Below are positions 34,841 through 49,900 of a DNA stretch of 64,000 nucleotides, piece by piece. Both the position numbers and the translations under genes were made by a program. The notes under the pieces were generated by a model. The model had not been told where the DNA came from, made no database searches, and was given only the letters and a program-made list of their open reading frames with translations. Within the stretch, counting starts at the first letter, position 1. Every line of letters starts with the position of its first letter. Origin of the DNA: Zonotrichia leucophrys gambelii (Eukaryota > Chordata > Aves > Passeriformes > Passerellidae); assembly GCF_028769735.1 (NCBI RefSeq), contig NC_088179.1, positions 2,046,001-2,110,000 on the forward strand, given 5' to 3'.

Positions 34841-37800
34841 CTTTTATATCATGCAAAAAGATTGAAATAAAGATCTTCAAGACACAAGAAAACAGTAAAT
34901 TTTCATTTATATCAACATTACATTTTTTTTACCATCAATGAACAATATTTAATAGATCTGCAATTTTAATGAACAAAGACAAAAGTACTGGCTCTTTCTG
35001 AAAATCTTAAAGATGGAGTGGCTATTTCAGTCCCACTTATGTAGTAAAATGTAGGAGGGAAGGGCAGCACATTTACAGTGAATACAAAGACATAAAGGCA
35101 TGAAATCCTGTCCATTTTACAGCTACCTCTGAAAAAAAATATTTTCCAACAACTTAGCGTTGCACATAAAAAACAAATACAGCTGCCTGCTAAACACAAG
35201 CATGACAAAGCTGTACAGTGAGGAATAAAGACTTCCCACGTTGTAGCAGAGAGAGGAAGGAGCTTCTATTGAAGGACTGTCACACCTCTCAGCAAACACA
35301 AAGTGCCTGTGCAGCCTGCAGCAGTGGAATGGTGCCAGGCCAGCCCTTGGTGGGCCAGCAGAAAAGCTGAAATGGCTTTCCCAGGGAAAAGCTGCCATTG
35401 CTGCTGCTCAGGGACACTTGTGCGAGCAGGGAGCAGCAGCAGCACCTGAGCAGCTCACAGCTGCATTTGCTGCCCGACACCTCCAACACCGGGGAGAGAC
35501 TGCTCAGAAATTCTGGAATGGACATGACAGCAAAGGTCACTGAAAACTGCATTTGTTTAGGTGGCTTAGAGAAAACAACTCCATGTAATTCTGCAGTTTT
35601 TCATGAATTATTAGATTATTAATACTACATGAGAAACATCTTATTCAACAATTCAAATTACTACTCTGGCTTTATCCAGCCATCAGCCTACATACTATAC
35701 ACACTGCACAGTACAATCATAACTACTGACCAATTATAACTGTTTTCAGGAAGATCAAGGACATTTAACTGTGGGTGTCCCACCCAGCCTCTCTTTCTGT
35801 GTGTCTTTTAGCTGCTGCCCACCATGGCATTGTCTCCCTTCTGGCAGGAGCCACCTGGCTGAGCGGCATTCCTGGAGTATCAGCCTGAACCTGAACATTC
35901 CTGGAGTATGACAGCCACATTTCCTGTGGGTAATATTCTCTCCTTTTTCTGAGGACAGACCAGCTGCTGAACACAGATTTCTATATTTAAAAAGAAAAAG
36001 GAAAAATAAAAAAAAGGAACACTGACCACCACCAACAGAAAACCCACCACAGCAGTAAAAACAACCAAGCTTCAACTTCTTTGAAGTGTCCAGTTCAGAG
36101 ATCACTGAAATCAGAGGCTGGAGTATCATTCCTCCAGACATTTCCTCCTCCTCTTTTAAGTTTGAGTTTAGGAGTTACAGATTTGTCCAGATTTTTTTCC
36201 CCACATCCCTGTGCTTGAGCTGCTGAGAGGCACTGATGAATTGCAGCTCAGAGCTGCCTGGAGCTGTGTCCCTGTGCTGTGTGTAATAACCCAGGGAACT
36301 CTGCATTAGTGCTGCTCTGCTGAGCACAAGGGCTCAACCTACCAAAAAAACATCAGACATTTCTAAAGTCATGCTGTGCAACTGGCCTAGACATTCGTAA
36401 TAAATGACATTTCCCAAAATATTCAGGATTCCAGCAAGAGGACATTTGTTTGCAAACACAGGAATAAGTGTTAACTTGGAGCCTCAGAGTTCAAGCATTA
36501 TCATAATTCTCAGTAAGTGATAAAAAAGCATAACTGGCTTTGGGGGGGGAAATGGTAATGCCTTTAAAATATTTTATTTTTCTTTTTGAGACATACTTTA
36601 AAATCTTCATTCAAAACCCACAAAACTGAATTTCTGATGATAAATAAATACATCAAATAAATAAAATAATACTGCTTTGCTGAAAAAGGGGGTTTTTTTA
36701 AAGAATACATAAATAGTAGGCAAATATGAAGCATTACATAGAAAACATTCTAAAAAGAAAAGAGAAGCAAGCATCAGCATGGAATCACCTAAAATCAACT
36801 GAAGAGAACTGTTTGTCTCTTCAAAGAGCAGAATCTGATACAGGAATAAGGTCACAGATGCTTTCCCATTATCCAGCCCCACCAAAAGCAGCAGATCCCA
36901 CTCAGGGAGCATTCCCAGAGACTCCAGCAGCACGGCCACATCTGCACTTGATTCACTGGAAATCTGACTCCAACACCACAGAAAGAAAGATGTTTTTTTG
37001 AGGGCAAGTGTGAAATTCTGCTCTGGCCACAGTGAATAGGAGTGAGTGTTTTATGAGGTGTCTGTTATCTGTGCTGGCACAAAGCAAAGCCTGCAGAGCT
37101 CTTCCCAAATCTCTGATTTACCTCCACATTTCCTTTATCTCTCTGCATTTCCTTTGATACACAAGTCATACCTTGAGGTCAATGGGGTTTGCATTTCTTT
37201 AAAATGGGGTAAAACACTTCTTTTTCATCTCTCAGCTCAGGTCTCTCTCTGCTTTAGAGCAAAATTCCTCACCCTCAATGCTGATTGTTTGTCTGGTGCA
37301 CAAAGTTAATCAACAACTTTTGAGTTCACAATATTTGCCTGCTATAAACACCTTATACAGTCCCAAACTGTACCATAAAAGAAGCAATCTTAATCAAACA
37401 ATTAAGAAATTAAGCCATTAAGAATTGCTGAAGAAATTAAACAATCCTAATTTATTTATACTTAGCCTTATTGAGCCCAGAGGAGCACCCACGTGCACAC
37501 AACTGAGTGTGTTTGTGAGTACCACAACCACAACCACCATGGTTTGGACTGAACAGCACAGACTTAAGATATAAAACCTGAGGTCAATTTCTCCTAAAAT
37601 GCTTCCAAAAATTCTGTAATTTAATTGGAATTTGCTACTGTATAGATTTGAAACTGTACTCTGAGCTTTCCCTTATTTTTTCTGCAGCCTTATTCCCCTA
37701 CCACCAGCTTCCTGACAGGTGAGAGATTTTTCTGCTGACAGGCTAGCAATTAACCTGCTGCCACAAAAGAATAACAGAGTAAAACAAAATGTGAAAAATG

Positions 37801-38413
37801 AAAGATTCATCATAGGTATCACAGAGAAATCTAGAAACAACATCGCTTCAATTAAGGTTCTTTTCCCTATGGTCATATAGTTTCTCCTGTACAAATCCAC
37901 TGTTGTTCAGTTATTACTTCAATCTCAGGATTTAATTTCCTCCTCAGCACTTGAGATGCAAGTAGGAAGGAAAGCAGAGAATGAAAAATTGAAATCAAAC
38001 CACTACACAGATCTTGTACTTCACTTCAGCTGGCAAACCAGGAGCAGCAAAAGGTTCAGCTCCTTTCTCCCAGTCCCAAACTGAACCAGCTTTAAAATCC
38101 CAGTTACTTTTTTCCTTCTCAGAAAACTGAGTGGCTGCTGCTGCCTTTTCTTTGGTTATTTCAATTTCTCACTAACATTTCTGCCTCCTCAATGACAAAG
38201 CTCAAAACATTCAGCAGAAGTTACTTTAGTTTTGCAAACACTTATGTTCATTAACATGTTCAGCAGGATAAAACCCACTTTCACATGTTGATTCAAATGC
38301 CACTGTTCATTGAAAAATATTTTGACAAAAAACCTTAAGGCAATTTATCACTTCTCTTACACATTCCTAATTCTGGAAGTGACTTCTTTCCACAGAAGCC
38401 TGACATGCAAGTA

Positions 38414-38473
38414 GCACAAATGCCATAGTGCCAGCACAAATGCCATGGTGGCATCACAAATGCCATGGTGCCA
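38414..38473 (+). repeat. 20-bp tandem repeat, three copies
   Basis: Units GCACAAATGCCATAGTGCCA, GCACAAATGCCATGGTGGCA and TCACAAATGCCATGGTGCCA follow head to tail. No other copies were seen in the window. Confidence 0.9.
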
Positions 38474-41400
38474 GCCAGGAGCAGCTGCAGGATGCACTGG
38501 GTGCCTCCAGTCCTGGATCCAGCCCTGTGTGCCCAGGAACCTCCACAGAGCTGCTCCAAGCCTTTCTCAAGCATTTATCCTAAGGACCAGCCCCTGGCAG
38601 GATGGAGCACACTGGCTGTGGGATGTTTGTTCTCACCTCACCCACCTTTAACCATTACACTTCACAAATTGTACCTGCAAATAAGAATCCTCTGAGACAT
38701 TCTCAATAAGCATCTCTTTAGACAAATAAAGAAAAATAAAAAGCAACCAACAGTTAAAAACTGTTACATGATGGGCTAAAAGCCACTAAGGCCAGAAAAA
38801 TAGGTATTTACATATTAAATTCCTTTGTGGAAATAGCTGGCTTCCATTGTGCCACCTGAGAGGTTTAAAGCACTGACCACCCAAATGACAAATTAGGGAA
38901 TCTGAAGTTGGAACTCTAGGCTATCTCTCCTGAATATAAGAAATACACACCTGCTTGAGTGCAACAAACCTGGCTTCTTTAGGCTGAACACAATCAGTTT
39001 ATAGCAGGCAGAACAACACAGGGACTGCACCCATGAAGAAGGGGTAAAGCACACACACAACACAGGAGAGCCACAGCACAGCCCCAGAATGATACATCCT
39101 GCCCAGAAATGGTCCAGGATCTCTGAATGCCCCTGATGATGCAGCTGATAGATTACAGACACTGTATTAAACTGTTGCTCCCATGCTGTCCCCTGCTCTC
39201 ATGTAGAAATTCTGCCACAGGAGGCAGGTAAAGCTCTGTCCTGCACAGAAAATCGGCTCCAGGAATGTAATGTGACTTCTATCCCTTATAACAGCACAAA
39301 TGGGAATTCCCCAGACATATCTGTCCACAGGAGGAGTTTCTATAGATCCACAGAACACTGGAAAGAGGGCAAGAGAGGAGAATTGATGAACCCATTTCGG
39401 GAGTCCAGAAGTTTAAATAATAAAATTCTATTACCAGATGCCTTCATAGCCACTATTCAAAAACCTACACCTGCACTAGAGAATTCTCAGGAGTGAGAAA
39501 AGCTTAAAAATTACCAAGTTAATGAGACACAACTGCCATTTACAAGCTTCTGCTAATCCCAGAGGCTTCATCCCAGCAGTGCTCAGCCAGTTTTTACTTA
39601 ATGCACAGCCAGTCATTCATTCCCAACTGAAATTAGTCAAGCTCTTGTGAATGACGATTGAGTAAAAGCAGAGTTATGACTTAAAGAATTGGTCCCAGGA
39701 TGTCAATTCACTGTCATGAAAATGAAAACTATGCCCTGTATGCAAACAATGCTGACTAGCACTACTGGGAGTTACTCACTGTTGAACAGGCAGAGAAATT
39801 AAGGATTTTTTTAAAAAATTATTTTTAGGCTATGATAAAAATCTCATTAGGGAAATTACCTTTCTAAAAGTACAAGCAGACAGTACCTCAAAGCAAGCTA
39901 CCAAATGTTCCCACATCTAGGGTGACAAAACTTTGCAAAGAAACAAGGACACTTCCAAACACTGCTCCATTCCCTTCCCCGCCTCTGACACAGCATGATG
40001 GACATTCCCAGGAATTTCACCCACTGACTTCAGAACCTTGGGGGCCAAGGTCTGCGGCAATGATGAGACCAGGAACAACAACAGGGGCCTGAACACCACA
40101 GGAAAGACAAAAAGAAGTCAGGGAAACTCAGGGCCACACCAAGCCAAGAACCTGCAGAGGAAGCCCACATGATCCAGGGAGAGAAAAGGGTACTCTTCTG
40201 GGCACAGCCCCTGAGGAAAGCGGTTAACCAGTCCAAAAACACAATTTTACTACCCAAAGAATAGAGAAGAGGCTCTAAAGTATTGAGATTTACAACTATT
40301 CCCAACTGAAATACTAAAATTGCATTAACTGGTGTGTTTTACACACTAGAGAACCAGACTGAATTAGGGAGCCAGCATAACTTCTAAACACCCTCAACAG
40401 AAAAAGAATCATCTCAGAGAAAGCATCATCATTCTGGGAGAATCATTTCCCAAAAGAACTTCAATTCTCATGAAGTACATAAAGATTTCACTAACACTTT
40501 TCAAAAGCACATCTTGTATAATTTTCAGTTTTCATGGTTTCTTGTTAGAGGAAGCTCAGCTGATACTTTGAAATGGTAACTAAAAGGTTGTGTTCTAATT
40601 AAGGAGAAAAGTGTCCATCTGTTATGGAACTAGGAAGGACCAATTAGAAGAACAATGTCTAATTTGATCAACCTCAACTGGCCAGGTTAATCCATGAATG
40701 GGTCCAAACAAATATAAAATCTTTTCTAATCACCACTGGATTAGCTGGATGAATCCATTTGGATGTATATAATGCTTATCATATTTATTTCAAGTATCCC
40801 AGCCTTTTCCTTCCCCTTTACAAGCTATACTAAATTATTTTAAGGCTTTGCAAGGATTTTTGGGTTTTGTTTGTTTGTTTGCTTCTGGGTTTTGTGGGGT
40901 TTCTTTTTGGCAAAGAATGCTCATTCCCTCCTTGGTCCTCCACGAAAAATGTTAAACCATCATTTTGGAAAACAATACTCATTCTGGTGTAAGGGACCTG
41001 GCAATGTTTACTGGCTTTAATTTTGCATCAAAACCTATCTGAGAAACAGGAGGCAACTGCAATTAATCATCTGTCCCAGCTATATAACTAATATATAGTT
41101 ACATCCCAGTAATTAATAAATAGTTTCTATATTTTTAGAACTGCCCAGCGGGCATCCTCACATTATCTGCTGATACTTGCTGGGAAACTCCTCAGACCAG
41201 ATGGTTCCTCCAATTCCAGGGGGTCTTTAACCCCAAAAAACCCATGAAGAAGAAAAGGACCTCCCTCCCATCTGTGGCTGACCTGTTTATGAGCACTGAG
41301 AGGAAGAACCCAGCAATAAAACAAATCCACATCCAACAGAAGGGAATTATCTCAACCAGCCCCACACTGGATTGTCTCTTCCTGACAGTGGTGGAGTCCC

Positions 41401-43024
41401 AAAACCACCTGTGATGGGTTTGGTGAGAGGAAAATGGATCTGATCTCCTCAGGAAATGAGGCTGGAGGTGTAAATGGCAGTAGCTGAGCCAGGGGAGGCT
41501 GAGTGAGTGGAAAAGGGAATTCTTTGCTCCCTCTCTGCCCTGTGGTGCCCACTGAGGTACCAGAGCCAGGCCAAGGAGCCTCAGGGCCTGACACCCCTGC
41601 TCTGACACAGATTGTGCTATAACTGATAGGGCTTCTGCAAACTGGGAACAAAAGTTACCTGGAAACTGCATGGGGGATACAGGAACTTCCTAATGCGTTT
41701 GATAAATGTTCATTTGAACTGCACCACTTACACTTGCACCTCGCTTTCTTCCCCTCGCTTAATGAAGCACAGAAATTCCAACCCTTCTCTAACTTCATTA
41801 ATTTCAGTCTAGAAAATAGATTTCACTCATTTCTAGTCCAGGAATTAGATTTTTTCCTTCATTTATCTTGCATTATCAGTTTGGCAATGAGAGTCATGAC
41901 CCATTTCATCCTGATCCTATCATTCCACTCTCCCTGCCACCATTTCTTCATTCCCAGGCACATTTTTCTCTTGATTTCAGTTGTACAAATGCATACAATA
42001 GAAAAGGTGTTTTATTTCCTGCTATCAAACAGAATGTTTTGATTAGGACCTTGTGTGTAAAGTGAGTGTCAACCAAAAGGAGCTGCAAACCCTTCAAAGA
42101 GACACTAGTCTGCAACTGAATCCATAGTTTTTGAGAGAATTTGGGAAAAGAGAAATAGCTAATTTTCTGCTGGGATTATTTAAAGTTGAGCAATGAAATG
42201 AGCACTTAACTCCCTCAGGCCCATTTTAAAAAACTTCACATTTAATAATTAATCCCAGTCTGATTATGCCAGAGAAGAATATTTAAATAGCACTGAGATC
42301 AGGGCTGTGCAGCTCCACCCAGCTCCAGGTAAGCAACAGGAATGTTCAATATCTGAAGCAGAGCACCATATATTCCTGCTCACATCATAAAGCTGATAAA
42401 ACAGACTTCAGATGCTATGAAATACTGCCAAATTAATGTTCTGGGAACCCATCACTCTTTGTATTTCTTGTGTTTACTGGGTTTTATCTGGGCAATCTCA
42501 GTATTGTGTAAATACAGTCTGTCTCTTCTATAGATAATATAGAATAATATAGTTTATGTACTTTTATATAGTTTTTTAATATAGTTATATAATTTTCCTC
42601 CCTAACAGGGAGAAAAACTGAAGCATTAAGTAAAAAAAAATCACCTTGGTCAGAGTGCTTCATTTCAAATAGATCCTAGACCCCCAGATGACCCATTTCT
42701 ACCAGAACCACATAACAATAAACTTTTAATTTCCTCCTCCAGCACTTCTCAGCATCATATCACTCCTTCCCATCACCAACAACGAGCACAGCAAATCTTT
42801 AACAAATGACCTAGAGGCTTCTACAACGGTTCTTATAGGTTACTTAATAAAACTCTTTCATTCACAAGTGTCTGGAGAGTTGCATGTTGATAGCTTGAAA
42901 AAGGGTTAAAAATGCAACTTGGATTTCCTAAGGGTTTACAATGGAAGATCAACATTAGTAGTAATAAAGACCCCAATTTAACACACACTTAATGCAGGTT
43001 GTAAATAAAAGGTTTAAAGACAGA

Positions 43025-43068
43025 AAAATAGTAGTTCTTAGATGGCAAAATAGTAGTTCTTAGATGGA
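43025..43068 (+). repeat. 22-bp tandem duplication
   Basis: Two copies of a unit containing AATAGTAGTTCTTAGATGG, differing only at the last base. Recent local duplication. Confidence 0.88.
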
Positions 43069-43522
43069 AAAGGGAGATTTTGAAAGCTGAGAAAGTTAAA
43101 TAAAATGTACTGGAAGCATGCCAAGTTTAAAAACATTTTTCATCTGTACTGTTTCTGAAGTACAACATAAACAAAACCAATCATCTAATTAAGCTAATTA
43201 CATCAGTAATACACAATTAATTCTGCTGCAGTCTTAGCAAAGATGATGAGATAAGGATTCATAGAAAAGTATTTTTTCTGCCTAATTACAAGACAAAATG
43301 TGAACACGGAGAGCCTGGGTGCAGATCTCAGTGGCAGCACTGGTTTCTGGAGATCAAGGCTGACCTGAGGGGCTGGCTCTGGGCACCCACTCCAGGGGCT
43401 GCTGTGAAACAAGGAGGGTTTTGTGGGGACACCTGGGGACACCCAGTGCAGCAGCCCCTCCTTCAAACTCAGCCCCTCTGGCTGTGACCCACACTGCTCA
43501 GCTGCACACACCAGTGCTCTGA

Positions 43523-43958
43523 TGCCTTGGGAAGGGTGGCCTAGAACAGAGGCTGGACAGAGCTAAATAAAGCAGGGATTTGTTAAAAGGCCTCCAGGGA
43601 TCCACCTTGGGCAGCACCAGAGCCCAGCCAGGGCTGCACCCAAGATGAACCAAAATGGTCCCAAAATGGACACGAGGGCACAGGGTCTGTCACTGTGATC
43701 AGTTCTGCTCCATTTGCACTTTGCAGTTCATTGTCCCATTCCAGCTTTAGCCCAGGCAGTCCCACCCTGTTTTTCTCTCTCCAGCCCACGGTGTTTGTGC
43801 TCTTGGGCTGAGATTTGGATCATTTGTCCTTGGTGCCCAGCTGGAGCAGGAATTGTTTTGTCTCCCTACTCTCTCACCATCCCCTCACATGAAGCTCAGA
43901 AATACACAGTAAAGCAGTCTAGAACCTGAAAAATATAAAAGCTGAAACCTGAAGCATC
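43523..43958. mobile_element. Probable solo LTR or other retroviral repeat
   Basis: About 436 bp resembling an avian ERV LTR I half-recognise. The direct repeat CTCTGA flanks it (43517-43522 and 43959-43964), with GATGC at the left border and its complement GCATC at the right. AATAAA occurs near 43566, close to the left end, and AATATAAAAG near the right end. The exact termini are unclear because the right end is CATC rather than CA, and orientation is not settled. Confidence 0.45.
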
Positions 43959-43964
43959 CTCTGA

Positions 43965-46900
43965 ACCCAGAAACTCACAGCTCCTGAGCTCTGCATTGTT
44001 TCCACCTCTGTGCACTGGAAATTGGCTTCCACGTTGGGTTTTTGGTTGTTTCAGGGCACTGTGAGAATGCAGAGTTTAGGAAACAGAGCAGATGGTCTGT
44101 GTGAAAGAATGTCTTTGTGGCCACAAACCCATGTCACACAGTGAGCTCATGCCATGAGCAGCTACGTGATCCCTCCCCTTGTGCCACCCTGCTCATCTGG
44201 GGCTCCTCACTGAACACTGTCACATTATCCCAAGGACAACGTGACACCAGGCACAGGACCCTGCAGTACCATTTAGTGGCACTGCTGATACCCAGCCTTT
44301 ACTTGAAAACCAATGTAATCAACTGCTGTTCATTCTGGGGGCAGCAATGTCACCAGCACATGGCTCTGCTGGCAGGTGTTTGAAAGGAGGTTGAAAGCCT
44401 GGACCAAGTTCACAGGATATGGCAAAGACTGCACCAAATCACATCTGAAACAGAAATAATGGGACATGCATCAACTGAAGACACCAACTCCACAGTTACT
44501 TCAGCTGATTTTGAACATCCATCAAACATCATCTAAAGTTTCAGAAGAATTGCTGTGAATTTTGTGCCACCACCCTTATTTTTCAGTATCTAACCATTTC
44601 TCCATCATTCCCAGGCTCCATGACAATAAAGGAGAACCTTGCCAGCACTGAAGAGCACAATTACCACATCTACACACAGCCTTACACAAAGGCTTCAAGA
44701 CACTGAGTTTCTGCTCCTCTCCCAGGTCTGCAGGGGTGAAGCTGGAGCCTGTGACAGTGTCTGGGTACCAGCACCATGAGCAGAACCCTCTGTCCTTAAC
44801 ACAGGACTGTGAGCTGAGCTGGAGCTGGTACAGGACAGAAATAATAGGAAAAAAGTGCAGGAGATTCACAGAGATGTGGAAGCAGAAATGGAGAGAACAG
44901 CACAGAAACACAGGACAGTAATAACAGCCAAACCAGAGCAGATTTTCTCACAGGAGGTAAAATAGAGAAGACAGCACTAAATTTAATCCATGCATGCAGA
45001 ACTGAACTTTGGCAAAACTCTACTGCAAAAAGCAAAGACCTAAAAGAAACTAAACTCCTGTCAGCAGAGTCATAAAGTTGAAAGATTCAGGTATTTCTCC
45101 CAAAACAGTATCTAAAACTCACAACTTAAAAACCTCCTTGATGAAAGAAGCAGGAATGGCCCTGCACAGCAGCCAGTGCTGCTGACTCCAGCTGGGAGAA
45201 CATGTTGGAAGCTACAGCTCCATAGTTCCTCCACCTAGGGAATGCCCATTCCCATTCCCAAGGAAATGCCCATTCCCATTCCCCCTGCCCACGTGCAGCA
45301 CCCCAGCTCTGCAGGTTGCCTGAAAGGAGAATTTAACCCCATCTCTGGGAATCAGGGACCTGTTTAAACCAAATGTTGTAGCTCATGTGCCTTCATGCCC
45401 TAGTTGGAACAGATACTTAACACAAATGACTTAAAATGCTGATTTCAATCAATTGATACTTGCAGAACTTTAAATTATTTTGAAGTTTTGCAAAAGACTC
45501 ATTAGGAAACTGGTGGGCTGGCAAATCACGTTCAGCTGTTGCAAAGCACTAATTTCTATTTCATCCTGCAGCTGATGATAGCTACCTCCATAAAGCTTTT
45601 AAGCTTCTACAAAAGAAAAAAATTGGTCTTCAATCATCCCTTTGTGGCTCCTCAAGGTTGCAGCTCCCTGGTGCCAGCAGCAGAATGACACCCAAGTTCA
45701 CCCAGCACGAGACAGTTCGTGTCTGGAAGCAATACAGCTGCATTTATTTTGTCACTGTGCTGCCAGACTGACTTGATCAGGTCAGGCCAAGCTGAGAGAT
45801 CTCTGAACTGCAGGCAAGTGTCACTGACCTCTCCTCTCCCCACTGCACCCTCCATGCATGTTCTCACAACCCCAGCTACATGTGTTTTGAATAATCTGTC
45901 CTCTCTGGGTTATAAACTTACCCTTTTACCACCTGGAATAATCAAAAGCTGACCATATTCAGAATTCAGAGGCCCTTATCCTACAAGTGTTAAAAAGCAA
46001 GTATTTCACTCACCTCCACATACAAAAGCATGTTTCATAATAAAGCAGTAACTGGGATAAAATTACAGGCATTAAAATGGCATTAAATCTTCTGCTTTTA
46101 AAAATTACTACTTCAGTTTAACATGTAAAAAAAGTGTAGTTTCTAAACACTGGGGAAAATGTCATTGGACATATTTTTAGATTAAACTGTCACAATTGAA
46201 ATGAAAATGCATTTTCAAGACAAGTTTTGACATCTAAAATAAATTTTCATACCTACTATATTGATTTAGGAAATTCCTCAAGACCACAGAGTGCAGATCC
46301 TACCAGCCTGCCTTTCATGATCATATTGAGCATTTCAGAAAAGAATGCTGGCTCCAAAGTAAGCAGGGGCTGCTGGATGGGAGCTTCGCCTGAGAATCTG
46401 CCTTGTGGTCATGGCAATAACATTAATGAGGCTCCTGGCTCGTCTTTTATTAGAGACATGAAGATTTTATGAGTCCAAACCCTCTTAGAAAAACTCACGT
46501 AGGTCAAATGTGAAACTCAGCTAGATGCTAGAACAGTAATTGACTTGATTCAATCAAGACTCAACAAAAGTCTTTCTGAAAGGCTGAATTTTCATCAGAA
46601 ATCCTGGATATCAGACACATTCACAGGTGGATTTGTAGCAGATTAAATGGTTTAAGACAGGATCTTCCAAAAGGACCTTGCTGTTTGCAGAGTACCACTG
46701 GTGAAAAAATAACCCTTTGAGTCCTTTTGTTAAACATCTGTTGTGCTGGAGCACAACAGAGGGGTGGAAAACAATGCTGTGATGAGAATACTTGGGAGGA
46801 GGAAGCAGTGTTTGTTTTCCTGGGAATCCCTTGAATGTTTGAACCTCAGTCTCACGGATAAGAATTATGAAGAACAGATACTGTGGGATGAATGTTTGTT

Positions 46901-49900
46901 AATTCTTGCCCATTTATCAAACCCATATGTACACAACCATCTCCTACTGAGCTACTGTAAGTACTTAAGGCTCCCTCAAGTAAGCTGCATGTACAACTTG
47001 CAGTGAATCATTTAAAGGAAAAAGAGTTCACTGCACCAGGACAGACTGATTTATCTTCATTTTTGCTTTAGCTTGTGTCAAACTATATGTAGGTTTGTAT
47101 TTAATTGTATTCTATAAATAAAAGCTTGCATTTAATTTTGAGAATGCAAATGATCTCTTGGGACCTGATGGAAATACTCTTCAAATTAAGCACATTCTGG
47201 TCTTTCAGGACCCTGGGAATATTCTGTCTCTGCTTTTAGCCTATGCCATCTCTACATATATGATAGATGTTTGGAGAATACAGTTTTTTTAAAACCAAAT
47301 TTCTGCACACAATTCAAAATAAGTAAAAACTTACACCACACTGTATTGTGTAAGATCCTTTACCTGAGTGCATTACTCAACATAAATCACAGGTCTTCAA
47401 ATAATGACTACAGATTAAATCCAAGGCTTTACAGAGACAAGCTTCCTCTGAAATTACCTCTGTATCACAAAAGCTGGAGTTAATTTCAATAATATCTACT
47501 CTAATAATAATTTATACCTGTCACTAAGCCCTCCAGTATTTAGCGAAGGTGATTTTGACTAAGATAACTTCCTTTTTCTTACATCTTTTTCTTTAAAAAA
47601 GCACTCACCATAGCTTCCTGCCTAAAGCAACTCTTCAGTCTCACTGACAGTGCTTTTGTGCTCTCCAAGTTCCTCAACTACTTGCCATGAAAATATCCCT
47701 TTACAATTTTACATCAGTTATTTAAAGGAGGGAGTGGGGCTGGGGTCTGTGGCCCCCATTTGAGGTGGCAGCAGGCTGTGTGACAATGACAGCAGGGCTG
47801 AGGGACCCAAGACAAGCTGCTGGTGAATCACAGGAGCCTCCAGCTGAAGATCCATCCCCATGGAGCACTCCCTGGCTCTAAACACTGATGCTAAAGTACA
47901 GCTGCTCCCTTTTTTTATTATTTTTTTCCTCCTTCCTCAATTGCTGAGTCTGTGTCTGTACAGGAAAACCAAACCAAACCAAACAAACAAAACCAAAAGA
48001 ACAAAAAAAACCCAAAATCTCTCAGCCTAACATTTTCAAAGGTGCCAGTGGCAGGTCTGACACTGCTCAGCCCATGGAATTCCTGCACATCCTCTGTACA
48101 TAGATCCAGAAGGAGAAATGTGCAAAAAGGTACCAACAGCAACACTTACCACTAATGAATCAAGCACTGCATCATCTCCACAAGGAGACAAAATGAATTT
48201 GATTTCTGTGATGTAGGTCTACACTTGTATCACCTCAACAATAAAAACACAGGAATGCATTTATTTTAAACTAATTTCAGTCTTATTTCTAATAAATATC
48301 AAAACCAAATTACTCACCCTCAACCTTACCTTAACCTAAACTGGCCATGGGGTTTGCAATCCATTCTGCCAAACAACCCAGATCCAGGGCATTACATTTA
48401 CAACACATTTCTATCACAAAGCTGGAATTCATGTGAATATGTGGAAGATCATGAAATCTGATGCTGTATGAATGATTCCTCTGATAAATGAACAGTACCA
48501 AAGACACCAATACTTCCTAGAAGTAAAAGGGGTTCAGCCATCAGCCCTCTGCAGATTATTTCTAAGAACTCACTCAGCATAACTCAGAATATAAAAGGAC
48601 TGGCTGCTGGCCATTACATGCATATCTCACTCTAATTTCTTTAACTCCCAGAGCATTTCATTCTTTGTATGCCCTGACTCTGAAAAAATTTGTTACCATT
48701 CTTTGCAGGGAGTTTAGCAGAGGTCAACAGATCTACATAAAGTGCTTGCATAACCCCACACAGAGTCTAAGTAACAGGAGAAAGTACAACATTTCCCATC
48801 TTCCTGCATATGAGAGCCTAAATAAACCCTGAAAAATAACCTGTTCATTCATTACACATATCCAGCAAGCACAAATTCATTCTGGAGATTTTTTTTCATT
48901 ACAGCACACAGAGATATTTAGTGTTCCTCCTCCATGCCAGCGCTTCCCACTGCAGGTGCTGCTCACAGCTCCTGACAGGGCAAGGCCAGGTACCCACCTC
49001 CTGCTCTTTTTTATCACATATCAATATGTCAACTTCAAATTCTCAGAGGCTTGCACACTATCCAATAAAGCTACTTTACCAAAATTGGAAAGATATAATA
49101 AATATTTAAGATTTGGCTTTTATACATTTGTTTCTGCTTACATATAGCATTAAAGAAACTCCTTTGCTTTGACAAATTTATCAAAACCTGTGCATATTTC
49201 ATATTATCAATCACTTGAGGAACAGACTCCAACTTAGTAACATAAAAGTTACATTTCACCCTAATATAATCCAACAAAAAAAAACTTGTACTCTTTGGTC
49301 ACAAGCATCAGCAACATTAAATGGTCATTAATAGCAAATGTTAAGGATGGGAATATATTATATCAGATATTCCAATTTAAACCTTCTGAAGAGAAACAAC
49401 AAGGTTAGGCTTCCCTAGTGATGTGAAAGGTTCTGTCAAAAGGCCCAAATGATGCAAACACTCAAGGATTAAGTACATGACACAAAATTACTGAGATTAG
49501 TAATGCTAAATTTGTTTGCATTTGTTTGAACACTAGAGCATGGTTCAGATCTCACTTATTCCAGAGTACCATGTTTAAGACATAAACATAATTTAATAAT
49601 CCATCCTCTTCATGACTAGAAAAATACTCATCTCCCACATTTCTATGTGGAGGGGTCTCCTCATTTTCACAAAGAAATAGATTAACTTTTTCCACTGTAC
49701 ATTTTTTGGGATTTCAGGGAACACCTACACATCTTCTATAACTGGGCTGAAGCTGATGTCTGAGCAAGATTAAATTGTGAACAAACAACGCTCTTCACAA
49801 TTCCACAAATACAAAATTGGGGTTTGGAAGGCCTACCAGTGGGGACAAATAATAAATAAAGCCTACAATGCTTCTTGTTCCAGGACTTAAACCACTTTAT

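Larger units (their letters stand above)
34847..43522. other. Unassigned intronic sequence
   Basis: Long AT-rich stretch with no gene or recognised element. It holds a three-copy 20-bp tandem at 38414, two 22-bp tandem units at 43025, a paired CATTCCTGGAGTAT (35867 and 35895) and a T/G-rich tract at 40861-40910. A minus-strand frame of 159 codons at 41192-41671 has no family resemblance and no splice context. Confidence 0.5.

Noticed and set aside
35755..36141. Minus-strand frame of 128 codons
   Set aside because: Low-complexity Phe/Leu run from a poly-purine stretch and no family resemblance.
41192..41671. Minus-strand frame of 159 codons
   Set aside because: No recognisable domain, no splice context, and composition like the surrounding intron; a chance open frame is likelier than a gene.
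46743..47006. Plus-strand frame of 87 codons starting with ATG
   Set aside because: Looks peptide-like but has no family resemblance and sits in plain intron.
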